Source of the DNA: JANJUO01 sp942492935 | Lineage (GTDB): Bacteria; Bacteroidota; Ignavibacteria; Kapaibacteriales; UBA2268 | Assembly: GCA_942492935.1 (NCBI GenBank) | Contig: OW818654.1 | Span: 3,162,001 to 3,226,000, forward strand | Direction: 5' to 3' | DNA length: 64,000 nt | Part shown: positions 46,511 through 55,771 of the stretch, piece by piece | Layout: every line of letters begins with the position of its first letter | Position numbering within the stretch: the first letter of the stretch is position 1 | The notes under the pieces: model-generated | The model's input: the letters and a program-made list of their open reading frames with translations, nothing else | Databases searched by the model: none | What the model was told of the DNA's origin: nothing | Position numbers and translations under genes: made by a program

Positions 46511-46890
46511 AATAAATATTTACCAAAAAATTTAACTTGTTCATAACTACCAAATACCTAAATGGAAAAAAACTTGCTAATCACAGCTAACTTAGTCAAA
46601 TTTGAAGAACTTGGAGCTAAGACAACTCAACCAGATGTGGCGAGTTAGTTACTGAGTTGTTCATCATATTGAATAATTTTCATAATAATTATTTGTCTTT
46701 AAAAAAATCATTTGATAATTAAAAATATTATGTTTAATTTGGAATAGTATTTGTGTATTGTTGTGAAAATTAAAATTTAATTTGAATATTTAACAAATAT
46801 ATATATTGCAAAATAAGTTATCTGAAATGAATTTTCATAGATAAAGTTAAATATATAATTAATAAAGTAGTTAATAATTTTGGGGTTCTT
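46511..46890. other. Spacer before the signalling locus
   Basis: It holds AATCACAGCTAACTTAG near 46577, which resembles the flank of the double-palindrome module near 59646, and a weak GAGTTGTC-like inverted pair near 46625-46665. A TAATTTTG box at 46875-46882 lies just before the kinase start and could be a promoter -7 element. There is no ORF of note. Confidence 0.4.
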
Positions 46891-48738
46891 ATGAATATTT
46901 TTAATAAAAGTAAAGATGAACTTATAAATGAATTAGAAGAGTTGCAGAATGAAAATAGAGCATTAAAGTATGCTTTTAGCAAAGATATTCATAAAAATCT
47001 TAACATTGATAATACAACTTTGAGTAGAATTAATCTAAATGATGAATTGGATAAAAATATTACTTTTGAAAATTTATTTGAAATTAGTCAAATACAATCT
47101 TTGCAAGACCAATTTGCAGATGCTACAGGTGTTGCATCTTTGATTACAAATACTGATGGTGTTCCGATTACAAAACCAAGCAATTTCACAGAATTATGCA
47201 ATGATATAATTCGTAAAACTGAGATTGGTTGTGCTAATTGTTATAAATCAGATTCAATTATCGGCAAACTAAATTTAGATAGACCAACAATTCAGCCATG
47301 TTTAAGTGGTGGATTATGGGATGCAAGTGCTTCGATAATTGTTGGTGGAAGACATATTGCAAATTGGCTTATTGGGCAAATACGTGATGAAACTCAAACA
47401 GAAGACAACATGAGGAAGTATGCTCAAGAAATTGGTGCTAATGAAGATATATTTATTGAAGCATTTAATAAAGTTCCTTCAATGAGTAAATCTCAATTTG
47501 AAAAAATTGCGAATGTATTATTTACAATTGCAAATCAAATTTCAGATTCAGCATATAGAAATATTCAGCAGTCAAGATTAATAAATGAACTTGTAAAAGT
47601 AGAAGATTCACTTAGAGAGAGCGAAGAGAAATTAAGAACCTTCTTTTCGTCAATGACAGAAATGGTTGTTTTGCATGAACTTGTTTTTGATGATGAAGGT
47701 AATGCTGTTGATTATAGAATAATTGATTGCAACAAAGCATTTACTGAAGTTACTGGTATAACTAAAGAAATAGCTATCGGAAACCTTGCCTCCAAACTTT
47801 ACGGAATCGAAGAAGCACCTTATCTCGAAGAATTTTCTCAAGTTGCAATTACAGGCATACCTTATGAATATACTGATTATTTTCAGCCAATGGATAAATA
47901 TTTTGCTATTTCCGTTGTTTCTCCAAAAAGAAACCATTTTGCTACCGTAACAACCGATATAACTGCGGTGAAGCAAATTCAAGATGTAATTGCGGCAAAA
48001 AATAAGGAATTGGAAAATTATTTATTCGTGGCTTCCCACGATTTGCGTTCACCACTTGTAAATATTCAAGGATTTAGCAGAAGATTGCATAAGAATGTTG
48101 ATTCAATCAAAAAAATTATTGATGAAAGCTCTCTTGAAGAGTCAGCAAAAGAAAATATTGAAGCAATTATAAATCAAACAATTCCAAAAACATTAGATTT
48201 TATATATACAAATGTTAACAAAATGGATACATTAATCAATGGTTTATTACAAATTTCCAGAACTGGTAGAATTGTAATGATAGTAAACCAAATTGATATG
48301 AATAGTTTAATCAAGAATGTAATTAATTCCAAGGAATTTCAATTAACAGAACTTTCTGCGAATGTCAATATTGGTGAATTGGATGATTGTTATGGTGATG
48401 AAAATTTGCTTAATCAATTATTCTCTAATCTTATTGCAAATGCAATTAATTATCGTAGTCCAGATAGGCAATTAGTTTTGAATATCCAATCCCAAAATAA
48501 ATTCAAGAAAATTATTTATAGTATTGAAGATAATGGAACGGGAATTGCTGAAAGACATCTTGAAAAGATTTGGGATGTATTTTTTAGAGCAAGTACGGCT
48601 GTTACGGGAGAAGGATTGGGATTAAGCATTGTAAAAAGAATTGTTGATAAACACAGAGGAAAGATCTGGGTTGAAAGCAAAGAAGGAGTCGGAAGTACAT
48701 TCTTTGTTGAATTACAAAAAAGCGATTTTTCAGAATAA
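46891..48738 (+). CDS. PocR-domain sensor histidine kinase
   Basis: The 615-residue cytosolic kinase has these domains in order: a coiled-coil start (1-30), a PocR sensory domain (about 58-225), a PAS domain (about 245-365), DHp with H383 (VASHDLRSPLVNIQGF), and an HATPase domain ending GSTFFVEL. The PocR domain has ITKPSNFTELCNDIIR, C114 and C117 in GCANC, C137 in QPCLSGGLWD, and IANWLIGQ. PocR domains bind small ligands (propanediol in the namesake regulator) or a metal through these cysteines. There is no transmembrane segment. A response regulator lies 23 nt downstream and a hybrid kinase follows. Confidence 0.9.
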   Translation: MNIFNKSKDELINELEELQNENRALKYAFSKDIHKNLNIDNTTLSRINLNDELDKNITFENLFEISQIQSLQDQFADATGVASLITNTDGVPITKPSNFTELCNDIIRKTEIGCANCYKSDSIIGKLNLDRPTIQPCLSGGLWDASASIIVGGRHIANWLIGQIRDETQTEDNMRKYAQEIGANEDIFIEAFNKVPSMSKSQFEKIANVLFTIANQISDSAYRNIQQSRLINELVKVEDSLRESEEKLRTFFSSMTEMVVLHELVFDDEGNAVDYRIIDCNKAFTEVTGITKEIAIGNLASKLYGIEEAPYLEEFSQVAITGIPYEYTDYFQPMDKYFAISVVSPKRNHFATVTTDITAVKQIQDVIAAKNKELENYLFVASHDLRSPLVNIQGFSRRLHKNVDSIKKIIDESSLEESAKENIEAIINQTIPKTLDFIYTNVNKMDTLINGLLQISRTGRIVMIVNQIDMNSLIKNVINSKEFQLTELSANVNIGELDDCYGDENLLNQLFSNLIANAINYRSPDRQLVLNIQSQNKFKKIIYSIEDNGTGIAERHLEKIWDVFFRASTAVTGEGLGLSIVKRIVDKHRGKIWVESKEGVGSTFFVELQKSDFSE

Positions 48739-48761
48739 ATTAAATAAACAGGAGTAACAAA

Positions 48762-49193
48762 ATGAAGGATTACAGAGAAATGATTATATTGATTGCTGAA
48801 GATGATGATGGGCATGCAGAGTTAATTCAAGAGGGACTTTTAGAGGTCGGGATTTGTAATAGAATCATCAGATTTGAAAATGGTGAAGAACTTTGGAATT
48901 TTTTGATTTGCAAACAAGATGGTCCTTGTTTTGATAAAAGTAAAAGTTACCTTTTGCTTTTGGATATAAATATGCCAATAATGGATGGTGTAGAAGTTCT
49001 CAAAAGAATCAAAAATAATGATGAATTGCATGAAATCCCAGTAATTATGCTTACTACTACTGATGACCCGAGAGAAGTGGAAGCATGTTATAAAATTGGT
49101 TGCAGTTTTTATGTTACTAAACCAGTTGATTTTATGAAATTTGCTGAAACATTAAAAAGATTAGGTTTATTTATACAAATTATTAGAGTATAG
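48762..49193 (+). CDS. Stand-alone response regulator receiver
   Basis: This 143-residue CheY-like protein of the Rcp1 type has only a receiver domain. The acidic pocket is EDDD (13-16), the phospho-acceptor is D68 (LLLLDINMPIMDG), T98 lies in VIMLTTTDD, and K119 in VTKPVD. GGAG precedes the ATG. It sits between the PocR kinase and the hybrid kinase, so it likely receives a phosphoryl group from one or both. No output domain is present, so it acts through protein contacts or as a relay. Confidence 0.93.
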   Translation: MKDYREMIILIAEDDDGHAELIQEGLLEVGICNRIIRFENGEELWNFLICKQDGPCFDKSKSYLLLLDINMPIMDGVEVLKRIKNNDELHEIPVIMLTTTDDPREVEACYKIGCSFYVTKPVDFMKFAETLKRLGLFIQIIRV

Positions 49194-49207
49194 GTTGTGA
49201 GATATTT

Positions 49208-51115
49208 ATGATGGTTCTTATTGTAGAAGATGATTATGGAATTGCTGAGCTAATCAAAGATTTAATCGAAGAATTTAATCTTCAAACGCACAATGTATAT
49301 TCGGCAGAAGAAGCGATTAGATGGCTCACAATCAATCAAGCATATTTTGCAATAATGGATTATTCTTTACCGGATAGCAGTGCCAAAGAAATTATTATTA
49401 CTTTAAGAACCAATGGCATTAAATTACCTCCATTTATTGTTTCTACCGGGCAGGGTGATGAACGAATTGCCGTTGAAATGATGAAACTTGGAGCAAGTGA
49501 TTATATTGTTAAAGATAATCATTTCCTTGATGTACTGCCTGAAGTAATAAAAAAAACTATTCGTGAAATTGACAATGAACAAGAGAGAATCAAAGCAGAA
49601 AAAAATCTTGAAAAGCAAAAACAATATCTACAAACCGTGCTTCAAACAACTCCAGACGGATTTTATGTAATAAATAGTTCAGGTATATTTGCAAATGTTA
49701 ATGATACTTATTGCCAAATGACTGGATTTTCAAAAGATGAATTCGATAAGCTTACCATAAATGACATTGATATAAATGAGAATACTTTAGAAACACATAT
49801 TCGTATGGATAGAATCAAATCTAAAGGTTACGAAATTTTCGAGGCAACACACAAAAGAAAAGATGGTAGTTTGTTTGAAGTTGAAATGGCTGTTAATTAC
49901 TTAGATGAAGAAAATGGCTTATTTGTATGTTTTTGCCGTGATATAACAGAAAGAAAAAAAGCAGAAATGGAACTCATAAAAGCCAAAGAAAAAGCAGAAG
50001 AAAGCGACAAACTCAAAACTGCTTTTCTACAAAATATTTCACATGAAATTAGAACTCCCTTAAATGGGATACTGGGCTTTTCGAAATTGCTAAATAATAA
50101 AAACAATTCTTTAGAAGAAGTCGAAGAATATACTGAAATTATCAAGCAAAGTAGCGAAAGACTTTTAGAAATTGTCAATAATGTATTAGAAATTTCCAAA
50201 ATTGAAACCGGACAAATGGAAGTTTTCCCAAAATCATTTTCCATCAACTCCATTATTAATGATTTATTTAGTTTCTATTCTCCAATGGCAAAAATTAAAG
50301 ATTTACAATTGAGTTATTATACCCAATTAGATGATAGCGATTGTCAAATCATTTTAGATGACTCAAAGTTATTTCAAATATTATCAAATTTAATAAATAA
50401 TGCAATCAAATTTACTTCTTATGGTTCGGTTGATTTCGGCTACAAAGTTCATCAAAAACAAATTATTTTCTATGTAAAAGATACTGGTATTGGAATTTCT
50501 GATAAATATTTAAACAAGATATTTGAAAGATTTACACAAATTGATATTTCAATTAATAGAAATTTTGAAGGTGCTGGGCTTGGACTTGCTATTTGCAAAG
50601 GACTTGTTGATTTACTTGGCGGGAAAATTTGGGTTGAGTCGAAACTTGGAGAAGGAACAATATTTTATTTTTCTTTCCCTTATGAAAATTCTATGATTAA
50701 AGAAATGAATAAAGAACAGATAAATTATTCTGTTAAACCAACCAAAAAATATACCATTTTGATTGCTGAAGATGACTACCCAAGTTACAAATTACTTCAA
50801 AGTATGTTGCAACATCATCATTTTGCGGTACTTCATGCAGAAAATGGTAAAAAAGCTGTAGATATGATTAATACAAAAATAGAACTTGATTTAATATTAT
50901 TGGATATTAAAATGCCGATAATGGATGGTTTTGAAGCTATATCATTAATCAGAAAAGTGATGCCAAATATACCGATTATTGCCCAAACTGCCTATGCTTT
51001 TTCCGAAGAAAAAGAGAAAATACTATCTAATGGTTTCAATGATTATATCTCAAAACCTATAAATTTTGAAAAATTATTGGAAAAAATTAGAAAGTTTTTA
51101 CCTGTTGTAGGTTAA
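49208..51115 (+). CDS. Hybrid histidine kinase (REC-PAS-HisKA-HATPase-REC)
   Basis: The 635-residue cytosolic hybrid kinase has an N-terminal receiver (1-120, D51 in FAIMDYSLPDS) and a PAS domain (about 135-250, ending CRDITERKKAE). A linker coiled coil leads to HisKA with H279 (NISHEIRTPLNG). The HATPase domain (about 370-490) has GAGLGLAICKG, and a C-terminal receiver (about 515-632) carries D566 (LLDIKMPIMDG). Phosphoryl flow could run from the receiver-only protein upstream into its N-terminal receiver, or from H279 to D566. It starts 14 nt after the preceding gene. No Hpt protein is seen nearby. Confidence 0.93.
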   Translation: MMVLIVEDDYGIAELIKDLIEEFNLQTHNVYSAEEAIRWLTINQAYFAIMDYSLPDSSAKEIIITLRTNGIKLPPFIVSTGQGDERIAVEMMKLGASDYIVKDNHFLDVLPEVIKKTIREIDNEQERIKAEKNLEKQKQYLQTVLQTTPDGFYVINSSGIFANVNDTYCQMTGFSKDEFDKLTINDIDINENTLETHIRMDRIKSKGYEIFEATHKRKDGSLFEVEMAVNYLDEENGLFVCFCRDITERKKAEMELIKAKEKAEESDKLKTAFLQNISHEIRTPLNGILGFSKLLNNKNNSLEEVEEYTEIIKQSSERLLEIVNNVLEISKIETGQMEVFPKSFSINSIINDLFSFYSPMAKIKDLQLSYYTQLDDSDCQIILDDSKLFQILSNLINNAIKFTSYGSVDFGYKVHQKQIIFYVKDTGIGISDKYLNKIFERFTQIDISINRNFEGAGLGLAICKGLVDLLGGKIWVESKLGEGTIFYFSFPYENSMIKEMNKEQINYSVKPTKKYTILIAEDDYPSYKLLQSMLQHHHFAVLHAENGKKAVDMINTKIELDLILLDIKMPIMDGFEAISLIRKVMPNIPIIAQTAYAFSEEKEKILSNGFNDYISKPINFEKLLEKIRKFLPVVG

Positions 51116-51153
51116 TCATCTTGAAAAAACAATATATATTTTCAACTATCCCA

Positions 51154-52341
51154 TTAAAATTTTCTTAGAATAGACATTTTTAATTTTGTTCCAAATATTC
51201 TCCAATCTGAATCACTTAAAATACTTATTACAGGTAGATTTAGTCCAATACTTGATGAAAGATAATATCCATCAGTTAAACTTAAATCATATCCTAACAG
51301 CAGAAATAAACCAAAATTTACTGTATTAAATTCACTAATTTCTGCGTTTGCAATATTGTATCTGTTTTGAAAAGGGTCATCTTTTGGTGTTTGTGAATCT
51401 TTTAGCTCTTGAAAATTTAATGATTTATTTAAGTAAATATTAAAATCAAGACCGATTCCACCATAAAAATTACTATTCGGAACTCTTCTCTTTACAAAAA
51501 AATTTGTATTGATAAAATTTACAGTAGCATCAAGTTCATAATTCGTAACTAACATATACTCACGTCTTGGAATTTTGCGTTGATTACTAAAAAAAGAATT
51601 AATTGTAGAATAATTTACATTTGCATTAATTGCAGTTAATCCATCAAGCCAATATTCACCTGTTAATCCCAATTTGAAATTACTACCACTTCCCTCTTCA
51701 AAATTACAACAACTAAAGCTCCCTTCATTATAAGGAATATCTCCAAAACTATTAACCAAACCATATTCTAAATTCAAACCATAGAAATACTTTGGTTCTA
51801 AATTCTGAAATCTTGACGAAAATTGCCAATCAAAGCCCTGCGAATAAGCACTTATGTTGGTTAAAATTAATATTAGTATCATGGTAAAGATTGAGATAGC
51901 AGTTTTTTTATTGAAATTGGTGTATATATTTAAAAAATGATTAATGGATTCAGAAACGAGTTCAGAATGAAAAAATGAACCCCACCTAAATCCTCCCCAA
52001 AGGGAGGACTTTACATATTGTCCCTTCCCCTTGGGGAAAGTTAGGCGTTGCACTGAGCTTGCCGAAGTGTTGGGGTTTCTTAATTTATGTAACATATTAT
52101 TAGATTCTGAAACAAGTTCGGATTGACAAATGAATTTAGATTCTGAAACAAGTTCAGAATGACAAAGGAATTTAGATTCTGAAACAAGTTCAGAATGACA
52201 AGGATTATTGGATTCTGAAACAAGTTCAGAATGATAAAGAAATTTAGATTCTGAAACAAGTTCAGAATTAAAAAGGAATTTTGATTCTGAAACGAGTTCA
52301 GAATGACAAGGAATTAAAAATTTATTTAGTATTTTTTTCAT
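51154..52341 (-). CDS. Outer-membrane beta-barrel protein with repeat-filled N-terminus
   Basis: The 395-codon frame starts at ATG 52341, 9 nt after the preceding gene. Residues 11-135 are mostly translated repeats: SELVSES occurs seven times (14, 26, 38, 50, 62, 74 and 126), and residues 88-121 come from the CCCCACCTAAATCC module. A real signal-peptide core appears only at about 150-168 (IFTMILILILTNISAYSQ). A beta-barrel body follows and ends WRIFGTKLKMSILRKF. The true start may be M154 or a non-ATG codon before it, or the repeats invaded a start-proximal region. Family unknown. Confidence 0.65.
   Translation of the reverse strand: MKKILNKFLIPCHSELVSESKFLFNSELVSESKFLYHSELVSESNNPCHSELVSESKFLCHSELVSESKFICQSELVSESNNMLHKLRNPNTSASSVQRLTFPKGKGQYVKSSLWGGFRWGSFFHSELVSESINHFLNIYTNFNKKTAISIFTMILILILTNISAYSQGFDWQFSSRFQNLEPKYFYGLNLEYGLVNSFGDIPYNEGSFSCCNFEEGSGSNFKLGLTGEYWLDGLTAINANVNYSTINSFFSNQRKIPRREYMLVTNYELDATVNFINTNFFVKRRVPNSNFYGGIGLDFNIYLNKSLNFQELKDSQTPKDDPFQNRYNIANAEISEFNTVNFGLFLLLGYDLSLTDGYYLSSSIGLNLPVISILSDSDWRIFGTKLKMSILRKF
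51947..52318. repeat. 36-bp in-frame palindromic repeat array in the barrel gene
   Basis: GATTCTGAAACAAGTTCAGA starts at 52103, 52139, 52175, 52211, 52247 and 52283, an exact 36-bp period (12 codons), with one more copy at 51947. The units share a 22-nt palindrome plus a variable 14-nt remainder. Between the sixth and seventh copies (51978-52080) lies the G-rich inverted module seen also at 15507 and 63298. The same palindrome occurs in the 138-bp array. Confidence 0.9.
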
Positions 52342-52350
52342 TTTAAAAAG

Positions 52351-54636
52351 CTATTTTTGGATAGTAAATATGTAATATTGTATATCATTTTCAAAATTAA
52401 ACTCAGCACAATATACACCGGTCATTAATTCATTAAGAAGTATTCTATCATTGTATAAACCATTTTGATTTTTAATGAAGTTTTCCGTTTTGATTAAATT
52501 TCCAAAGTAATTATATATGCTAATTTTGAGGATACCCGATTTTTTTGCTTCCCAATTGATAAGATATTCATTTTCAAATTGTGAATATTTTTGATTGATA
52601 ATGGAAAAACTTTTTGCCGAAACTCCAACTTTTTTATCTAATCCACAAACAGAATCAGTTGTAAAAAGTCCATCAGAGATATTTAATTTCAGTATATCTT
52701 CGCATTTTTCATCACCAAATTTAGGATTAATTAATGCAATTTGTGAAGAATTATCTACTCCAAGATAGGTGTTAAATTTCAACAAAAATAATGTATCAAG
52801 TCCGCTTTTAAAAAATGATTTGATTGGCATTGATAGATTTATATCTATATAATCTTTTTCAAATATTTCGTTTAAATCACCACTATTTACCGCTCCCTCA
52901 GTCGCTGTACCAACGGTTCTGATGCCAGTGAATTCAAGAATTGACTTATCGTAAATCAATTGAGATTTAAAGGAATTTGCAAAAGATGCAGCGTTTTTAT
53001 TGTCATTTTCAATTATAACAGGAATAATCACAGAATTACCCGGATATGCACTTATGTCTTTGGGAATTAATAAATTAGCTGCAACTGGCGGAATACTTTT
53101 TGCCGTTAAAACAATAATTGTTGTCTCTTTGCCTGGCTGATTAGAATTTATAACCAAATTTGCAGTATAAGCATTAAATTCTGATGTTAAAGGAATAAAA
53201 TTAATATTTATATATCCTTCTTTGTTTGGTTCAATTTCTAAAGAATTATTCGAAATTGTAAATCTTGATGTTGGAAATAGTGGAGTTACTGAAATATTTG
53301 AAATCCGTAATGTTTCATTACCAATATTCCTGATAACTAAAGTAGTATCTTGTGTTGATTCACAAATAATATTGTTTAAATTTACATTTCCAAAATCAAT
53401 GGTATCATTACCAAAAGCCATCAATGGAGAAGCTACTTTTCCTTTTATATAGTAAGTAATCGTTTTATGTGAATTATTCAGCCCTTTAATATTTCTATCA
53501 ATTATATCACTTTCAATAACTAATCTTGTAAAAAAAGAACCAATTTCGTTTGATTGAAATGAAAATGATAATTTTGAAATACTGTCCGGTAAAAGATGAT
53601 GATTTTTTTTGTTAAGTACTTCAGTAATTGCAAATCTATTATCAAAATTTGTTGTCATATCTTCATAAAAAGTATATGACTTACTTCCAAATGGTAGATT
53701 ACCTTCATTTTTGATTTTTACTTCAATATTTGTTGGAGTACCTGCTCTGATTGAACCAATATCAATTGTATCATTTATTAAATTAAAATTTGACTCAATG
53801 GCTGATAATTCTTGTACTACACCAGTTCCTGTAATAAATACTTTAGCAAAATTAACAGAATCTGGATTTGTTATTTTATCATAATGATATTGAATTTTAA
53901 GTAAGGTTGTATCTATTCCTTTATTAATTGGATGATATTTGACTTTATAATTTAAAATAACCTTAGGGTATAAAACAAAATTATCATCAAATTTATCAAT
54001 GATAATTTCTTTTACAGATGCTGGTTGTGTAATAACACTCTCAATTTGTCTATCCAAAGTAACATTGTCATATATTACATTTTTGAGACGCCAATTATAG
54101 CTAATTTCAACACCGGGATTTATCAATACTGAATCAAAATTAATCACATCATCAAAACCATCGATAAATAGTTTAGTTTTCTTAGCTTTTAATTTGAAAG
54201 TATCAAGAGTAACTGTTTCTAAAAAATTCTCAAATTTCGCTAATCCAAGTTGAAAATTTGCATGATGCCAGCCGGGTTTCGAACGAATTGTATCCCTTGA
54301 ATTAAATCTGATAATTAATGTATCTGGATTATTAATATTTTTTTTAATTACAATTGGTAAATCAGGTGATTTTGTACTGTATAATTCAAATTGAGTTTCA
54401 CCCGGGTCCAATTCACTTAAACCCATAATATATGTAGGAAATGACTCCTGCAAATACAAATCCTTTTCACCAGAGTTAATCATATAAAAATCAAAGAAAA
54501 TACTATCATTAATAAATACAGGTCCAATATTAATGAATTTATTTGCAGGGGTAATTTCCGAAATTACTTTTCCGGAATACTCTTCTGTATGCAAATATAG
54601 ATTTAAAGCTAAAAATAGAACAAAAATTTTTTTCAT
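52351..54636 (-). CDS. Secreted protein with anchor-D-like, cohesin-like and T9SS-like domains
   Basis: The 761-residue protein has a signal peptide (1-17). Repeated beta-sandwich domains of the choice-of-anchor-D/ASPM-SPD-2-Hydin type follow, such as IDIGSIRAGTPTNIEVKIKN and IDFGNVNLNNIICES. A cohesin-like domain is next (about 525-660: AYPGNSVIIPVIIENDNK). The C-terminus (about 685-761) resembles a T9SS sorting domain: LKISIYNYFGNLIKTENF and MTGVYCAEFNF. It is likely secreted or surface-attached. The next gene downstream, 9 nt away, encodes an outer-membrane barrel. Ligand unknown. Confidence 0.75.
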   Translation of the reverse strand: MKKIFVLFLALNLYLHTEEYSGKVISEITPANKFINIGPVFINDSIFFDFYMINSGEKDLYLQESFPTYIMGLSELDPGETQFELYSTKSPDLPIVIKKNINNPDTLIIRFNSRDTIRSKPGWHHANFQLGLAKFENFLETVTLDTFKLKAKKTKLFIDGFDDVINFDSVLINPGVEISYNWRLKNVIYDNVTLDRQIESVITQPASVKEIIIDKFDDNFVLYPKVILNYKVKYHPINKGIDTTLLKIQYHYDKITNPDSVNFAKVFITGTGVVQELSAIESNFNLINDTIDIGSIRAGTPTNIEVKIKNEGNLPFGSKSYTFYEDMTTNFDNRFAITEVLNKKNHHLLPDSISKLSFSFQSNEIGSFFTRLVIESDIIDRNIKGLNNSHKTITYYIKGKVASPLMAFGNDTIDFGNVNLNNIICESTQDTTLVIRNIGNETLRISNISVTPLFPTSRFTISNNSLEIEPNKEGYININFIPLTSEFNAYTANLVINSNQPGKETTIIVLTAKSIPPVAANLLIPKDISAYPGNSVIIPVIIENDNKNAASFANSFKSQLIYDKSILEFTGIRTVGTATEGAVNSGDLNEIFEKDYIDINLSMPIKSFFKSGLDTLFLLKFNTYLGVDNSSQIALINPKFGDEKCEDILKLNISDGLFTTDSVCGLDKKVGVSAKSFSIINQKYSQFENEYLINWEAKKSGILKISIYNYFGNLIKTENFIKNQNGLYNDRILLNELMTGVYCAEFNFENDIQYYIFTIQK

Positions 54637-54768
54637 TGTTATAATTTATAAATATTATTAAAAAAGCAATAATATCATATATATTTTCGTTTAAATCAAA
54701 TAATTATTGAAAGTTTTATAATTATTTTTTGAATTTTTGTTAATATTACTTAGTTATTGGAGTTTATA

Positions 54769-55482
54769 ATGAAAAATATAATAAAATTGATTGCACTTTT
54801 TACTATAATTTCTTTTTTAGCTTTATCGGCTCAACCAAAATTAGAAATTGTTGGTGGTCAAATTTGTGATTGGAGTAGGGTTTCTCCAAAAGATAATCCA
54901 CTTAAACGAGATGTTACTATAAAAAATACAGGTAATCAGAAGTTAACTATCAAGCAAGTTAAACCAACTTGTGGATGTACTACTGCACCATTAGATAAAA
55001 GTGAGTTAGAACCAGGAGAATCAACAAAATTAAAAGTTACGTTAAATATCGGGGGAAATTCTGGACCATTAACTAAACATATAAATATAGAATCGAACGA
55101 CCCAAAAACACCACTTCTTGTGATGGAATTAAAAGCTAACGTTGTTCGTGCTTTGGAAGTAACACCTACTACATTTCTTGCTTTTACAGACTTGCAAGTA
55201 GGGCTTGAAAGCACTTCTAAATTGAAAATCACCAATACAACTTCTAAATCAATAACAATTAATGATATTGAAATTTCACCTACTCTTTTATCAATAAATG
55301 TTAAAAAAGGTAAGACTTTAAAGCCCGGTGAATCAATGGAATTAGTTGCAAAAATTAGACCTACTCAAAAAGGTGGATTAAATATCAGAATTAAGTTTAC
55401 TACTAATGACCCAGATATGCCTGATTTAACTATAAATGGATATGGAAATGTTAAGGAATCACCATTCTTCAACAGTAATTAA
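54769..55482 (+). CDS. DUF1573 domain protein, exported
   Basis: I use ATG 54769 with TTGGAG upstream; the frame's earlier TTG lies in that site. The 237-residue product has a signal peptide (1-21, ending LSAQ). Two Ig-like/MSP-type beta domains follow (about 40-130 and 135-230). The first has VTIKNTGNQKLTIKQ, then P-T-C-G-C-T-T (C68 and C70) and LEPGESTKLKV, the classic DUF1573 pattern. Role unknown; such proteins are common in Bacteroidota envelopes. It is read divergently from the T9SS-type gene 132 nt away. Confidence 0.85.
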   Translation: MKNIIKLIALFTIISFLALSAQPKLEIVGGQICDWSRVSPKDNPLKRDVTIKNTGNQKLTIKQVKPTCGCTTAPLDKSELEPGESTKLKVTLNIGGNSGPLTKHINIESNDPKTPLLVMELKANVVRALEVTPTTFLAFTDLQVGLESTSKLKITNTTSKSITINDIEISPTLLSINVKKGKTLKPGESMELVAKIRPTQKGGLNIRIKFTTNDPDMPDLTINGYGNVKESPFFNSN

Positions 55483-55534
55483 TTTGGTTTAAATTTATTT
55501 CAATGCTTGAATAAACTTTTCAATGTTTTGACAG

Positions 55535-55581
55535 AATGCTAAATTTGTGATAAAAATATCAACATTTTTAGCATTTTTTTT
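55535..55581 (+). terminator. Terminator after the DUF1573 gene
   Basis: AATGCTAAA and TTTAGCATT form a 9-bp stem with a 23-nt loop, followed by a run of T. It lies 52 nt past the stop. The remaining spacer to 55771 is AT-rich. Confidence 0.65.
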
Positions 55582-55771
55582 TATTCAATGTTTCATTTGT
55601 TAAATTTTACATATATATCTATTTATGATTCTTTTACCAATACTCATATAATTTGAAAATGATTTTATAATTGAAATCAGCAGTTTTAGAGATAAGTTGT
55701 ACTATTTTTTTACAATAAAAACCATTTTTTCTTGTTTCTATGTGTTTTGATTTGGATTATTTGGATTTATT

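Noticed and set aside
52103..52318. Regular 36-bp period resembling a CRISPR array
   Set aside because: The shared part is a 22-nt palindrome with only 14 nt between copies, the remainders are similar to each other, the array is in-frame in a gene and no cas genes are present.
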